Part shown: in pieces, positions 27,028-34,233 of the stretch | Position numbering within the stretch: position 1 is the first letter of the stretch | Layout: the number at the start of each line of letters is the position of its first letter | Assembly: GCF_029846235.1 (NCBI RefSeq) | Contig: NZ_JARVWP010000005.1 | Span: 248,001-312,000 of the forward strand | DNA: 64,000 nucleotides | Source: Bradyrhizobium sp. CER78 | GTDB lineage: Bacteria > Pseudomonadota > Alphaproteobacteria > Rhizobiales > Xanthobacteraceae | Direction: 5' to 3' | Notes under the pieces: generated by a model | Seen by the model: the letters and a program-made list of their open reading frames with translations, nothing else | Databases searched by the model: none | What the model was told of the DNA's origin: nothing | Program-made: the position numbers and the translations under genes

Positions 27028-27637
27028 CATTCCCGGCGTGCTGCTGGCCGGCGGGCTCGCGCGGCGGATGGGCGGCGGCGACAAGCCGATGCGCCAGATC
27101 GCGGGCCGCACCATCCTGCAACGGGTGATCGACCGGCTCGCGCCGCAATGCAGCGGGCTGATCATCAACGCCAATGGCGACCCGGCGCGGTTCGCCACGT
27201 TCGGCCTTCCCGTCGTCGCCGACGATGTCGCCGATTTTCCCGGTCCCCTCGCCGGCATCCTGGCCGCGCTCGACTGGACCGCGGCCAACCGGCCTGACGC
27301 AAAATGGGTGCTGAGCGCGGCGGGCGACTGTCCGTTTCTCCCGCGCGATCTCGTCGCACGCCTGGAACAGGCGCGGGTAGCCGAGAATGCCGAGCTCGCG
27401 GTCGCCTCATCCGGCGGGCAGACGCATCCGGTCATCGGCCTCTGGAGCGTGCGCCTGCGCGGCGAATTGCGCCACGCGCTGGTCGAGGAGGATGTGCGCA
27501 AGATCGATCGCTGGACCGCGCGCTATCCGCTCGCCACGGTCGAATGGCCGACCGAGCCGCTGGATCCGTTCTTCAATGCGAATACCGTCGAAGACATCGC
27601 AGAAGCCGATCGTCTCGCCGCGCTTGACGGCGGATGA
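27020..27637 (+). CDS. mobA: Molybdenum cofactor guanylyltransferase MobA
   Basis: A 205-residue nucleotidyltransferase that adds GMP to Mo-molybdopterin to give MGD. The start at 27020 overlaps the fdhD end by 8 bp, implying coupling. The GTP-binding N-terminus is [18 protein letters not shown], close to the family LAGGxSxRMGxDK. The metal-binding aspartate is in [14 protein letters not shown] near residue 98, and the C-terminal [13 protein letters not shown] is standard. It serves FdsA and possibly the oxidoreductase at the left edge. It ends 5 bp from the convergent LysR gene. Confidence 0.93.
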   Translation: MTDIPGVLLAGGLARRMGGGDKPMRQIAGRTILQRVIDRLAPQCSGLIINANGDPARFATFGLPVVADDVADFPGPLAGILAALDWTAANRPDAKWVLSAAGDCPFLPRDLVARLEQARVAENAELAVASSGGQTHPVIGLWSVRLRGELRHALVEEDVRKIDRWTARYPLATVEWPTEPLDPFFNANTVEDIAEADRLAALDGG

Positions 27638-27642
27638 GGCGC

Positions 27643-28620
27643 CTAGCCGACTCGCCCGCCCCGGTCCGTTTCAACCGCGCGCAGATAGTCCAGCATCAGG
27701 CGGCCGGTTGCGGACAGATGCGCGGCGTCGCGGACCACGATCTTCAGCTCGCGCCGTCCCCAATCGTCACGCAACGGGATCGCGCGCAGGCCCATGCCGG
27801 CGCCGACGACCGCGAAGGCGCGGTCGGGGATCAGGCCGAGCCCCATATTGGCCTGCACCATGCGGCAGACGGCGTCGAAGCCGGGCACGTTGATACGCAG
27901 TCGCATCGTCTTGCCTGCTTGGGTCGCCGCATATTGCGAGCGCAGATAGATCGAGCTCGCGGTGTGCAGCCCGATGTGGTCGAAATCGAGCGTCTCGGTG
28001 AACAGCAGTCTCTCGCGGCCGGCCAGCGGATGGTCCGGCCGCATCACGACCACCAGATTATCGTAGCGGTAGTGGAAGGCTTCGAGCGCGCGGCTGTCGG
28101 CCTCGGCCGCGCAGATACCGATCTCGGCTGCCCCCTCCTCGATGCCGCGCACCACCTGCCCGCTCGGCCGCTCCTGCAGATCGACGCGGAGCAGCTCATG
28201 TGCCGCGAAGAAGGCGGAGAGGTCCTCGGGCAGATACTGCACGATCGCCGAGAGGTTGGCGAGCATGCGGACATGCCCGCGCACGCCCTGCGAATATTCC
28301 GACAGCTCGACCGCGATCTTCTCGACATTCAGCAGCGTGACCCGAGCGTGATGCAGCAGCGCCTCGCCGGCCGGCGTCAGCGCCATGCCCTTGGCGAGCC
28401 GCTTGAACAGCGTGACGCCGAACGCCAGCTCGAAATCGTTCATCCGCTTCGACACCGCCGAGGCCGCGATCCCCTCGCGCTGCGCGGCGCGGGTGAGGTT
28501 CTGCTCGTCGCAGACCGCGACGAACAGGCGAAGCGTGGTGAGGTCGACGCGGCGGGTCAGCGCGGTCTCGGCCGGCGTTGGACTGCGTTGCGTGTCGACA
28601 TTGAGGGAAGCGAGCGGCAT
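27643..28620 (-). CDS. LysR-family transcriptional regulator
   Basis: A 325-residue LTTR. The helix-turn-helix lies at about residues 27-85 (LRLFVAVCDEQNLTRAAQRE, then AASAVSKRMNDFELAFGVTL). The effector domain occupies about 115-310 with the two-lobe PBP fold. It is divergent from the FAD oxidoreductase gene at 28923 across a 302-bp gap with a dyad, the classic layout for LTTR control of a neighbour. It is convergent with mobA. Inducer unknown. Confidence 0.9.
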   Translation of the reverse strand: MPLASLNVDTQRSPTPAETALTRRVDLTTLRLFVAVCDEQNLTRAAQREGIAASAVSKRMNDFELAFGVTLFKRLAKGMALTPAGEALLHHARVTLLNVEKIAVELSEYSQGVRGHVRMLANLSAIVQYLPEDLSAFFAAHELLRVDLQERPSGQVVRGIEEGAAEIGICAAEADSRALEAFHYRYDNLVVVMRPDHPLAGRERLLFTETLDFDHIGLHTASSIYLRSQYAATQAGKTMRLRINVPGFDAVCRMVQANMGLGLIPDRAFAVVGAGMGLRAIPLRDDWGRRELKIVVRDAAHLSATGRLMLDYLRAVETDRGGRVG

Positions 28621-28706
28621 CGGCGGCGTCCTTGCGCGAGCGACGCCAACAGGTTAGCGCCGGCGGTTGCGCAAAAAATCCCAAACCGCTCCGGAGACAG
28701 TCGGAT

Positions 28707-28727
28707 TGTTGGGAACAGATTCCAACA
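28707..28727. promoter_or_regulatory. LTTR-like dyad in LysR/FAD-oxidoreductase divergent region
   Basis: TGTTGG (28707-28712) is mirrored by CCAACA (28722-28727) across 9 bp, an interrupted palindrome of the size LysR regulators bind. It lies about 90 bp from the LysR start and 195 bp from the oxidoreductase start. Confidence 0.4.
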
Positions 28728-28922
28728 GCGCCCCTTCAAGGGCAAACTTTATTCCAATCGAGCCATTCTCTTCAGCGATCAGATGACGCAGCTGCCGCCA
28801 AAATCTGGTACACTAGAGCTTTCGGGTGCCCCGATTAGCGTCAGCAATTGACAGGGCCCTGTTCCGACACGGACGCAGTACGCCCATCGGGCAGCCCTGA
28901 TTTTTTGGATCAGGAGAGCATC

Positions 28923-30305
28923 ATGCGTGACGAAGCCAAAATTAAGTTACGTGAAAATTTGCGCGGCGCGGTCATCGCGCCCGGCGAAATCGATTACGAC
29001 GAAGCTCGCGCACTCTTTAACGCAATGATCGACAAGCGGCCATCGCTCATCGCACGATGTGTCGATGTCGCCGACGTCATCGCCGCGGTGAAGTTCGGCG
29101 GCGAGAACGACCTACGCATCGCAATTCGCGGCGGCGGTCATAATGGACCCGGTCTCGGCAGCGTGGATGACGGGCTGGTCATCGACCTGTCGGCCATGAG
29201 GGGCGTGCGCGTCGATCCGGTTGCCCGCACGGCGCGGGTCGGCGCGGGATGCACCCAGGGCGATGTCGACCATGCCACCCACGCGTTCGGCCTCGCCGTC
29301 CCGGCGGGCATCATCTCGACCACCGGGATCGCCGGCCTGACATTGAGCGGCGGCCATGGCTATCTCACCCGCAAATATGGCCTCACGATCGACAATCTGC
29401 TCGAAGCCGACGTCGTGCTCGCCGACGGCAGCTTTGCCGTCGCCAGCAAGAACGAGAACGCCGACCTGCTCTGGGCGCTGCGCGGCGGCGGGGGCAATTT
29501 CGGCATCGTCACGTCCTTCCTGTTCAAGCTCCATCCGGTCAATGCGGTGTTTGCCGGGCCGATCGCCTGGGATCAGCAGCACGCGCGCACCATCATGCAG
29601 CACTATCGCGACTTCCTGCCGACCGCGCCGGAGGAGCTCAGCGTCTTCCTCGGACTCAAGACGATCCCGTCAAGTCCGCCGTTTCCGCAAGAGCATTGGG
29701 GAAAGCGCATCTGCCTGTTGATGTGCTGCTACGACGGCGCCGAGGACAACGGCAAAGGAGCGTTGGCACCGCTGCTCGATGCCTTGCCGGCGCCATTGTT
29801 CAACTGGATGGGGACGATGCCCTATCCTGCCGTGCAGAGCATGTTTGACGGGTTCTACCCCAAGGGCATGCAGTGGTATTGGCGTGGTGACTTCGTCAAG
29901 ACGTTGCCGGACGCTGCGATCGACGCCCATCTCGAGCAGGCCGCAAAGACCCCGAGCGAATTGTCGCTGATGCATCTCTACCCGATCGACGGCGCCGTCC
30001 ACCGCGTCGGCAGCGGCGAGACGGCGTGGAATTGCCGCGACGCGACCTGGTCGATGGTGATCGCCGGAATCGATCCGAATCCGCAGAAGGCAGGGCCGAT
30101 CACACGATGGACCAAGGCCTACTGGGAAGCCGTTCACCCGTTCGACCTCGGCGGCGCCTACCCGAATTTCATGATGGATGATGAGGGCGAAGCTCGCCTC
30201 AAAGCTACATACGGATCGAACTATGCGCGACTGGCTGAGGTGAAGCGCAAATATGATTCGGCCAATCTGTTCCGGGTCAACCAGAACATCAGGCCGGCCG
30301 CTTGA
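28923..30305 (+). CDS. FAD-binding oxidoreductase (berberine-bridge-enzyme type)
   Basis: A 460-residue flavoenzyme of the FAD_binding_4/BBE family. The ATG at 28923 has CAGGAG upstream. The FAD-binding half includes IAIRGGGHNGPGLGSVDDGL, whose His is the usual site of covalent 8-alpha-histidyl FAD, followed by GIAGLTLSGGHGYLTRKYGL and LLWALRGGGGNFGIVTSFLF. The C-terminal BBE segment is present (RVNQNIRPA). The position that carries a second, cysteinyl flavin link in bicovalent members reads PAGIISTTG with no Cys, so a single link is likely. No signal peptide. Probably controlled by the divergent LysR. Substrate (sugar, alcohol or aromatic) unknown. Confidence 0.88.
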   Translation: MRDEAKIKLRENLRGAVIAPGEIDYDEARALFNAMIDKRPSLIARCVDVADVIAAVKFGGENDLRIAIRGGGHNGPGLGSVDDGLVIDLSAMRGVRVDPVARTARVGAGCTQGDVDHATHAFGLAVPAGIISTTGIAGLTLSGGHGYLTRKYGLTIDNLLEADVVLADGSFAVASKNENADLLWALRGGGGNFGIVTSFLFKLHPVNAVFAGPIAWDQQHARTIMQHYRDFLPTAPEELSVFLGLKTIPSSPPFPQEHWGKRICLLMCCYDGAEDNGKGALAPLLDALPAPLFNWMGTMPYPAVQSMFDGFYPKGMQWYWRGDFVKTLPDAAIDAHLEQAAKTPSELSLMHLYPIDGAVHRVGSGETAWNCRDATWSMVIAGIDPNPQKAGPITRWTKAYWEAVHPFDLGGAYPNFMMDDEGEARLKATYGSNYARLAEVKRKYDSANLFRVNQNIRPAA

Positions 30306-30352
30306 CGCCGACTCACTAAGACGGCGCGAAGACGGCGCGCCTGGCAAATGAA

Positions 30353-30378
30353 AAACGCGGCGCCGAGGCGCCGCGTTT
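30353..30378. terminator. Bidirectional terminator between FAD oxidoreductase and leuA
   Basis: AAACGCGGCGCC (30353-30364) and its perfect complement (30367-30378) form a 12-bp stem with A tract on the left and TTT on the right, in the 98-bp gap between convergent genes. Confidence 0.8.
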
Positions 30379-30403
30379 CGGAATGCTTTGAGCGACCGAT
30401 CCG

Positions 30404-31966
30404 TCAGCCCGCGACCTTGGCCGCGGGGACGTCGCGCTGGCGCTTCATCACGATCTTGTTCAGCGCGCCGAGATAGGCCTTTGCGGACGCGACCAGCGTG
30501 TCCGGATCGGCGGCGCGCGCGGTCATGGAGCGGCCTTCATGCGCCAGACGCACCGAGACCTCGGCCTGCGCGTCGGTGCCCTCGGTCACCGCATGGACCT
30601 GATACAATTCGAGCTTGGCCTCGTGCGGCACCAGGCGCTTGATGCAGTTGAACACGGCATCGACCGGGCCGTTGCCCTCGGCTTCCTCGATCTTGATCTG
30701 GCCGTCGACGTCGAGCTTCATGGTCGCGCGCTGCGGACCGTGGGTGCCGGCGATCACGGTCAGCGAGGTCAGCTTGATGCGGTCGTGGGCGGCCGCCATC
30801 TCCTGGTCGACCAGCGCCTCGATATCTTCGTCGTAGATATCCTTCTTGCGGTCGGCCAAGGCCTTCATCCGCGTAAAGGCATCCTCCAGCTGGTTGGCGC
30901 CGAGCTTGTAACCCATCTCCTCCAGCTTGTGCACGAAGGCGTGACGGCCGGAATGCTTGCCCAGCACCAGCGAGGACTGCTTCAGGCCGACCATCTCGGG
31001 CCGCATGATCTCGTAGGTCGAGGCGTCCTTCAGCACGCCGTCCTGGTGGATGCCGCTCTCATGGGCGAACGCGTTACGGCCGACGATCGCCTTGTTGTAC
31101 TGCACCGGGAACGAGGTCGCGGCCGACACCACCTTGGAGGCGCGGGTCAGCTGCGTGGTGTCGATCTTGTTCCAGTACGGAAACTTGTCGTTTCGTACAT
31201 TGATCGCCATCACGATCTCTTCCAGCGCGGCATTGCCGGCGCGCTCGCCGATGCCGTTGACGGTGCATTCGACCTGCCGCGCGCCGCCGACGATGCCGGC
31301 CAGCGAATTCGCGACCGCCATGCCGAGGTCGTTATGGCAGTGCACCGAGAAGATCGCCTTGTCGGAGTTCGGCACCCGCTCGATCAAGGTCCTCATGAAG
31401 TGGGTATATTCCTCCGGCACCGTGTAGCCGACGGTGTCGGGGATGTTGACCGTAGTGGCGCCGGCCTTGATTACGGCTTCCACGATCCGGCACAGATAGT
31501 CCATCTCGCTGCGGGTGCCGTCCTCGGCCGACCATTCGACGTCGTCGATCTGGTTGCGGGCGCGGGCGACCATGGCGACCGAGGTCTCGATGACTTCCTC
31601 GGGGGTCTTGTTCAACTTCACGCGCATATGTAGCGGCGAAGTCGCGATCACGGTGTGGACGCGGCCGCGGCGCGCGAACTTGACGGCTTCGGCGCAGCGG
31701 TCGATGTCGGCCGGATGGGCGCGCGACAGGCCCGCGATGACCGAGTTCTTGGAGCGGCGGGCGATCTCGCTGACCGCCTGGAAGTCGCCTTCCGAAGTGA
31801 TCGGGAAGCCGGCCTCGATGACGTCGACGCCCATATCGTCCAGCAGTTCGGCGACCTCGAGCTTCTCCTCGAAGGTCATGGTGGCGCCGGGGCACTGCTC
31901 GCCGTCGCGCAGAGTGGTGTCAAAAATGATGACGCGGTCCTTCTCGGACTTATCAGCGGTGGCCAT
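30404..31966 (-). CDS. leuA: 2-isopropylmalate synthase
   Basis: A 520-residue enzyme condensing acetyl-CoA with 2-ketoisovalerate, the first committed step of leucine synthesis. The ATG at 31966 has AAGGAA upstream; an in-frame ATG at 31999 would add 11 residues. The TIM-barrel metal and substrate sites are visible: IIFDTTLRDGEQCPGATMT near residue 13, SVHCHNDLGMAVANS near 204, and NGIGERAGNAALEEIVMA near 232. The C-terminal regulatory domain (about 390-510) for leucine feedback is complete. A leucine-rich leader peptide and hairpin lie upstream, implying attenuation as well. Confidence 0.96.
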   Translation of the reverse strand: MATADKSEKDRVIIFDTTLRDGEQCPGATMTFEEKLEVAELLDDMGVDVIEAGFPITSEGDFQAVSEIARRSKNSVIAGLSRAHPADIDRCAEAVKFARRGRVHTVIATSPLHMRVKLNKTPEEVIETSVAMVARARNQIDDVEWSAEDGTRSEMDYLCRIVEAVIKAGATTVNIPDTVGYTVPEEYTHFMRTLIERVPNSDKAIFSVHCHNDLGMAVANSLAGIVGGARQVECTVNGIGERAGNAALEEIVMAINVRNDKFPYWNKIDTTQLTRASKVVSAATSFPVQYNKAIVGRNAFAHESGIHQDGVLKDASTYEIMRPEMVGLKQSSLVLGKHSGRHAFVHKLEEMGYKLGANQLEDAFTRMKALADRKKDIYDEDIEALVDQEMAAAHDRIKLTSLTVIAGTHGPQRATMKLDVDGQIKIEEAEGNGPVDAVFNCIKRLVPHEAKLELYQVHAVTEGTDAQAEVSVRLAHEGRSMTARAADPDTLVASAKAYLGALNKIVMKRQRDVPAAKVAG

Positions 31967-32056
31967 GTCAGAAATTCCTTTAAGCTTTGCGCCCGTCATG
32001 TTTGCTCCTTGAGCAACTACTTGGGCGATTATCAGGGTCCGGTGATCTCGTACAAA

Positions 32057-32099
32057 CCCCTGAGTGCCCAGGCGCAGACGCCCAGCCGGCCCTCAGGGG
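32057..32099 (-). promoter_or_regulatory. Hairpin at the end of the leuA leader (candidate attenuator)
   Basis: CCCCTGAG and CTCAGGGG (plus-strand arms 32057-32064 and 32092-32099) pair over 8 bp with further internal pairing (GGCG/CGCC). The 5' arm of the RNA includes the leader stop codon, and TTTG follows the 3' arm. ACGCCC within the leader frame can alternatively pair with GGGCGT inside the hairpin. This is the arrangement expected of a translation-dependent attenuator. Confidence 0.6.
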
Positions 32100-32209
32100 C
32101 AGGTAAGAAGCAGGCCGCCAATAAGGAGGGCGGGCGTTGCGGCCGGGATCGTGGCGGTAGCCTCAGCCACCTCCCCCGAAATCCCATCAATTTGGCCGCG
32201 AATCAGCAT
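32093..32209 (-). CDS. Leucine-rich leader peptide upstream of leuA
   Basis: A 38-codon frame from ATG 32209 to TGA at 32093, ending ALLIGGLLLTCP. Five of its last eleven codons are leucine (CTC CTT, then CTG CTT CTT). It stops exactly at the 5' arm of a stable hairpin, about 90 bp upstream of the leuA coding region. AGGG lies 7 bases before the ATG; a GTG at codon 14 is possible but sits directly on a GGGGGAG. This is the hallmark of amino-acid attenuation: ribosome stalling on Leu codons when leucyl-tRNA is short should favour leuA expression. The peptide itself is unlikely to have another function. Confidence 0.7.
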   Translation of the reverse strand: MLIRGQIDGISGEVAEATATIPAATPALLIGGLLLTCP

Positions 32210-32646
32210 TGCCGGACCCTGTTGAGCGCCAAAACCCTCGGTCAAAACCATTGACGGTTGGTTTCCGGGACGCGCTTTGCGCCGACGTTCTAGACGATTA
32301 TGGCGCGCCGCCGCAATGGGTAAAGATGGTCAGGGCAGTTGACCTATTGCGGCGAGACAGCTTGGCGCATCAGGGACGCACAAGCACTGGGGTCTCCTCC
32401 CCCCTTGCGGGACTGCCGCAGCCGCCGCGCCGCCAAATATCGCAAACAACCCCATGCAAAGGAGCTGGCGGCTGCCGGCGTTTCGGCAAGGCAACTTGAC
32501 GCGTCGGGCAACTCAGCGGTACATTTCCAATATTCCGAAATCGTTCGAGCGCCTCGCGTCCGACCCGGCAAGGGGAAGCGAGCCCGCCCCATGGGCTCAC
32601 CTCGCATCGGCTGACGATGCAGCTACCTCGCCCAGCGCTCGCCCCC
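32210..32646. other. Gene-free stretch between leuA leader and Ada-type regulator
   Basis: About 440 bp. The part nearest the leader should hold the leuA promoter. 32372-32412 matches the left end of the family B repeat (AGGGACGCAC, then CTCCCCCCTTGCGGG). No coding sequence is convincing; short frames here look like shadows. Confidence 0.45.
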
Positions 32647-33216
32647 TCACCTGCGCCCGCGCGAAGACGCGCGCAGGCTCGACGGCGAGCGGCCGTAGAG
32701 GTCGGCGAAGGCGGCGTTGAAGCGGCGGACGCTGCCGAAGCCGGCGCGGAAGGCGATCTCGGTCATCGCATCGTCTGTCGTGTCGATCAGGCGCTTGGCG
32801 CGCTGGACCCGGCGGGTGGTTGCGACCTGCTGCGGGCTCGCGCCGACATGGCGCTCGAACAGCCGCCCGAGGTGACGCGAGGTGATGCCGAGCCGGTCGG
32901 CCAGCGCGGCAACCGAGCCGCGCTCGAGCGCGCCGCCGTCGATCAGCTTCAGCGCGCGCGCAACCGTGGAGCGGGTGCCGTTCCACGCCGGGCAGAACGG
33001 TGCGGTTTCGGGACGGCAGCGCAGGCAAGGCCGATAGCCCGCCGCCTCGGCCGCGGCGGCAGTCGGGTAGTAGGTGACATTGCGCGGCAACGGATGCTTC
33101 ACCGGACAGACCGGGCGGCAATAGATCCGCGTGGTCTTCACCGCGGTGAAGAAGCGGCCGTCATAGCGCGCGTCGCGCCGCAGCCGCGCAGCGTTGCAGA
33201 CCTCGAAGCTGAGCAT
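32647..33216 (-). CDS. Ada-type metal-binding/AraC regulator without methyltransferase domain
   Basis: A 189-residue protein. Residues about 1-80 match the zinc-binding N-terminal domain of Ada, which accepts methyl groups from phosphotriesters: FFTAVKTTRIYCRPVCPVKH and AAGYRPCLRCRPE supply the four Cys ligands. Residues about 85-185 form an AraC-type double helix-turn-helix (ITSRHLGRLFERHVGASPQQ and MTEIAFRAGFGSVRRFNAAF). The O6-methylguanine methyltransferase domain of full Ada is missing, as is the AlkA-type glycosylase domain seen in some fusions. It is probably a methylation-responsive activator whose repair partner is elsewhere. Divergent from the SnoaL gene. Confidence 0.87.
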   Translation of the reverse strand: MLSFEVCNAARLRRDARYDGRFFTAVKTTRIYCRPVCPVKHPLPRNVTYYPTAAAAEAAGYRPCLRCRPETAPFCPAWNGTRSTVARALKLIDGGALERGSVAALADRLGITSRHLGRLFERHVGASPQQVATTRRVQRAKRLIDTTDDAMTEIAFRAGFGSVRRFNAAFADLYGRSPSSLRASSRGRR

Positions 33217-33341
33217 GGCTCGACACTAGCGCATCGCGCGATCGAGGAAAGGGGCCGGCGGTGATGAGGTCCGATTCCGGCCAGCAGGTCCCGCCGCGCC
33301 GGCCTAGATCGAGCCGACCGATCAACCCCGGAGACCTCGCA

Positions 33342-33767
33342 ATGACCAGCCCGACCAACAAGGACATCGTCCTCGACGCCTGGCAGACCTTCAGGACCCG
33401 CGACGCCAAGCTGATTGCCGCCGCGTTCACACCGGATGCCGAATGGATCGCGCCGGCCCGCAACGCCACGGCGGTCGCGCTCGATCACACCGATCACATG
33501 ATCGGCGCGGAGGCGATCGCCCGCTTCATCTCGACCGAGATGCACCGCCTGTTCACCGAGATCGACATCGCGTTCCACGCGGTTCATGCCGACGGCGACA
33601 GCGTGATCGTCGAGGAGCGCATGCGCGCGACGCTGCCGGGCGGCCGGCCCTACGACAATGACTATTGCTTCGTGTTCGTGGTCGAGGCAGGCCGCATCAA
33701 GCAGGTGCGCGAATACATGGACACGCGCAAGGGCTGGCAGATGGTGTTCGGAGAAGCTGCAGCGTGA
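33342..33767 (+). CDS. SnoaL-like (nuclear transport factor 2 fold) protein
   Basis: A 141-residue protein. The start at 33342 has CGGAGA upstream; the frame is open to 33261 but those residues are not family-like. The fold signature is clear: KDIVLDAWQTFRTRDAKLIA and AAFTPDAEWIAPAR, then alternating strands ending REYMDTRKGWQMVF. The ketosteroid isomerase/SnoaL superfamily includes isomerases, cyclases and binding proteins, so the function cannot be fixed. The conserved His/Asp pair DHTDHMIG lies near the pocket. It stands alone. Confidence 0.82.
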   Translation: MTSPTNKDIVLDAWQTFRTRDAKLIAAAFTPDAEWIAPARNATAVALDHTDHMIGAEAIARFISTEMHRLFTEIDIAFHAVHADGDSVIVEERMRATLPGGRPYDNDYCFVFVVEAGRIKQVREYMDTRKGWQMVFGEAAA

Positions 33768-33813
33768 CGCGTGCGCGCGGCGCCGTCGCTCCGGCGCAGT
33801 TACGCACTCATGT

Positions 33814-34020
33814 AGGGACGCACCAACGGAAGGGTTCCCTCCCCCCTTGCGGGGGAGGGTTAGGGCGAGGGGTGGCCACACGACGAGCTCTGTCACTGAG
33901 CGTCTCGGCAACCAAGACTGCCATAGCTCCGCTTATCACGATGATCTCGCCTGGGGCTTACCCCTCTCCCCACCCTCCCCCGCAAGGGGGGAGGGAGCCG
34001 AACAGAGTGCTCACCTCACA
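33814..34020. repeat. CT-rich hairpin repeat, family B (copy 1)
   Basis: The left end (AGGGACGCACCA, then CCCTCCCCCCTTGCGGGGG and AGGGTTAGGG) and right end (GGGGCTTACCCCTCTCCCCA, then CCCTCCCCCGCAAGGGGG) match copy 2 at 36464-36672 almost exactly, with a diverged middle. The two ends are inverted relative to each other. Both copies have the same orientation and flank the gene at 34234-36447. The rest of the 33768-34233 gap shows no gene. Confidence 0.75.
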
Positions 34021-34233
34021 TCACGTGCTTTCACTATCCTGATCGATGCTCGGAACAGCGGCAAATCCGCTCACAGCTAAACCTCTCCTACACCATGACA
34101 TCATGCGTGACGCTGACGGAGACAACCGTCGCCCGTGCGCGGCCGCTGAAGTCAATCTTTGCTCAACAGGTTGCATCTAGGGTGCGGACGGCGGCCGGGT
34201 GTTAAGGGCGCGATCTTGTTTGGTTAAGGAGAT

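Noticed and set aside
33814..34020. Family B repeats as CRISPR or insertion-sequence ends
   Set aside because: No regular short spacers, no transposase frame and no target duplication could be seen. They look like non-coding hairpin elements.
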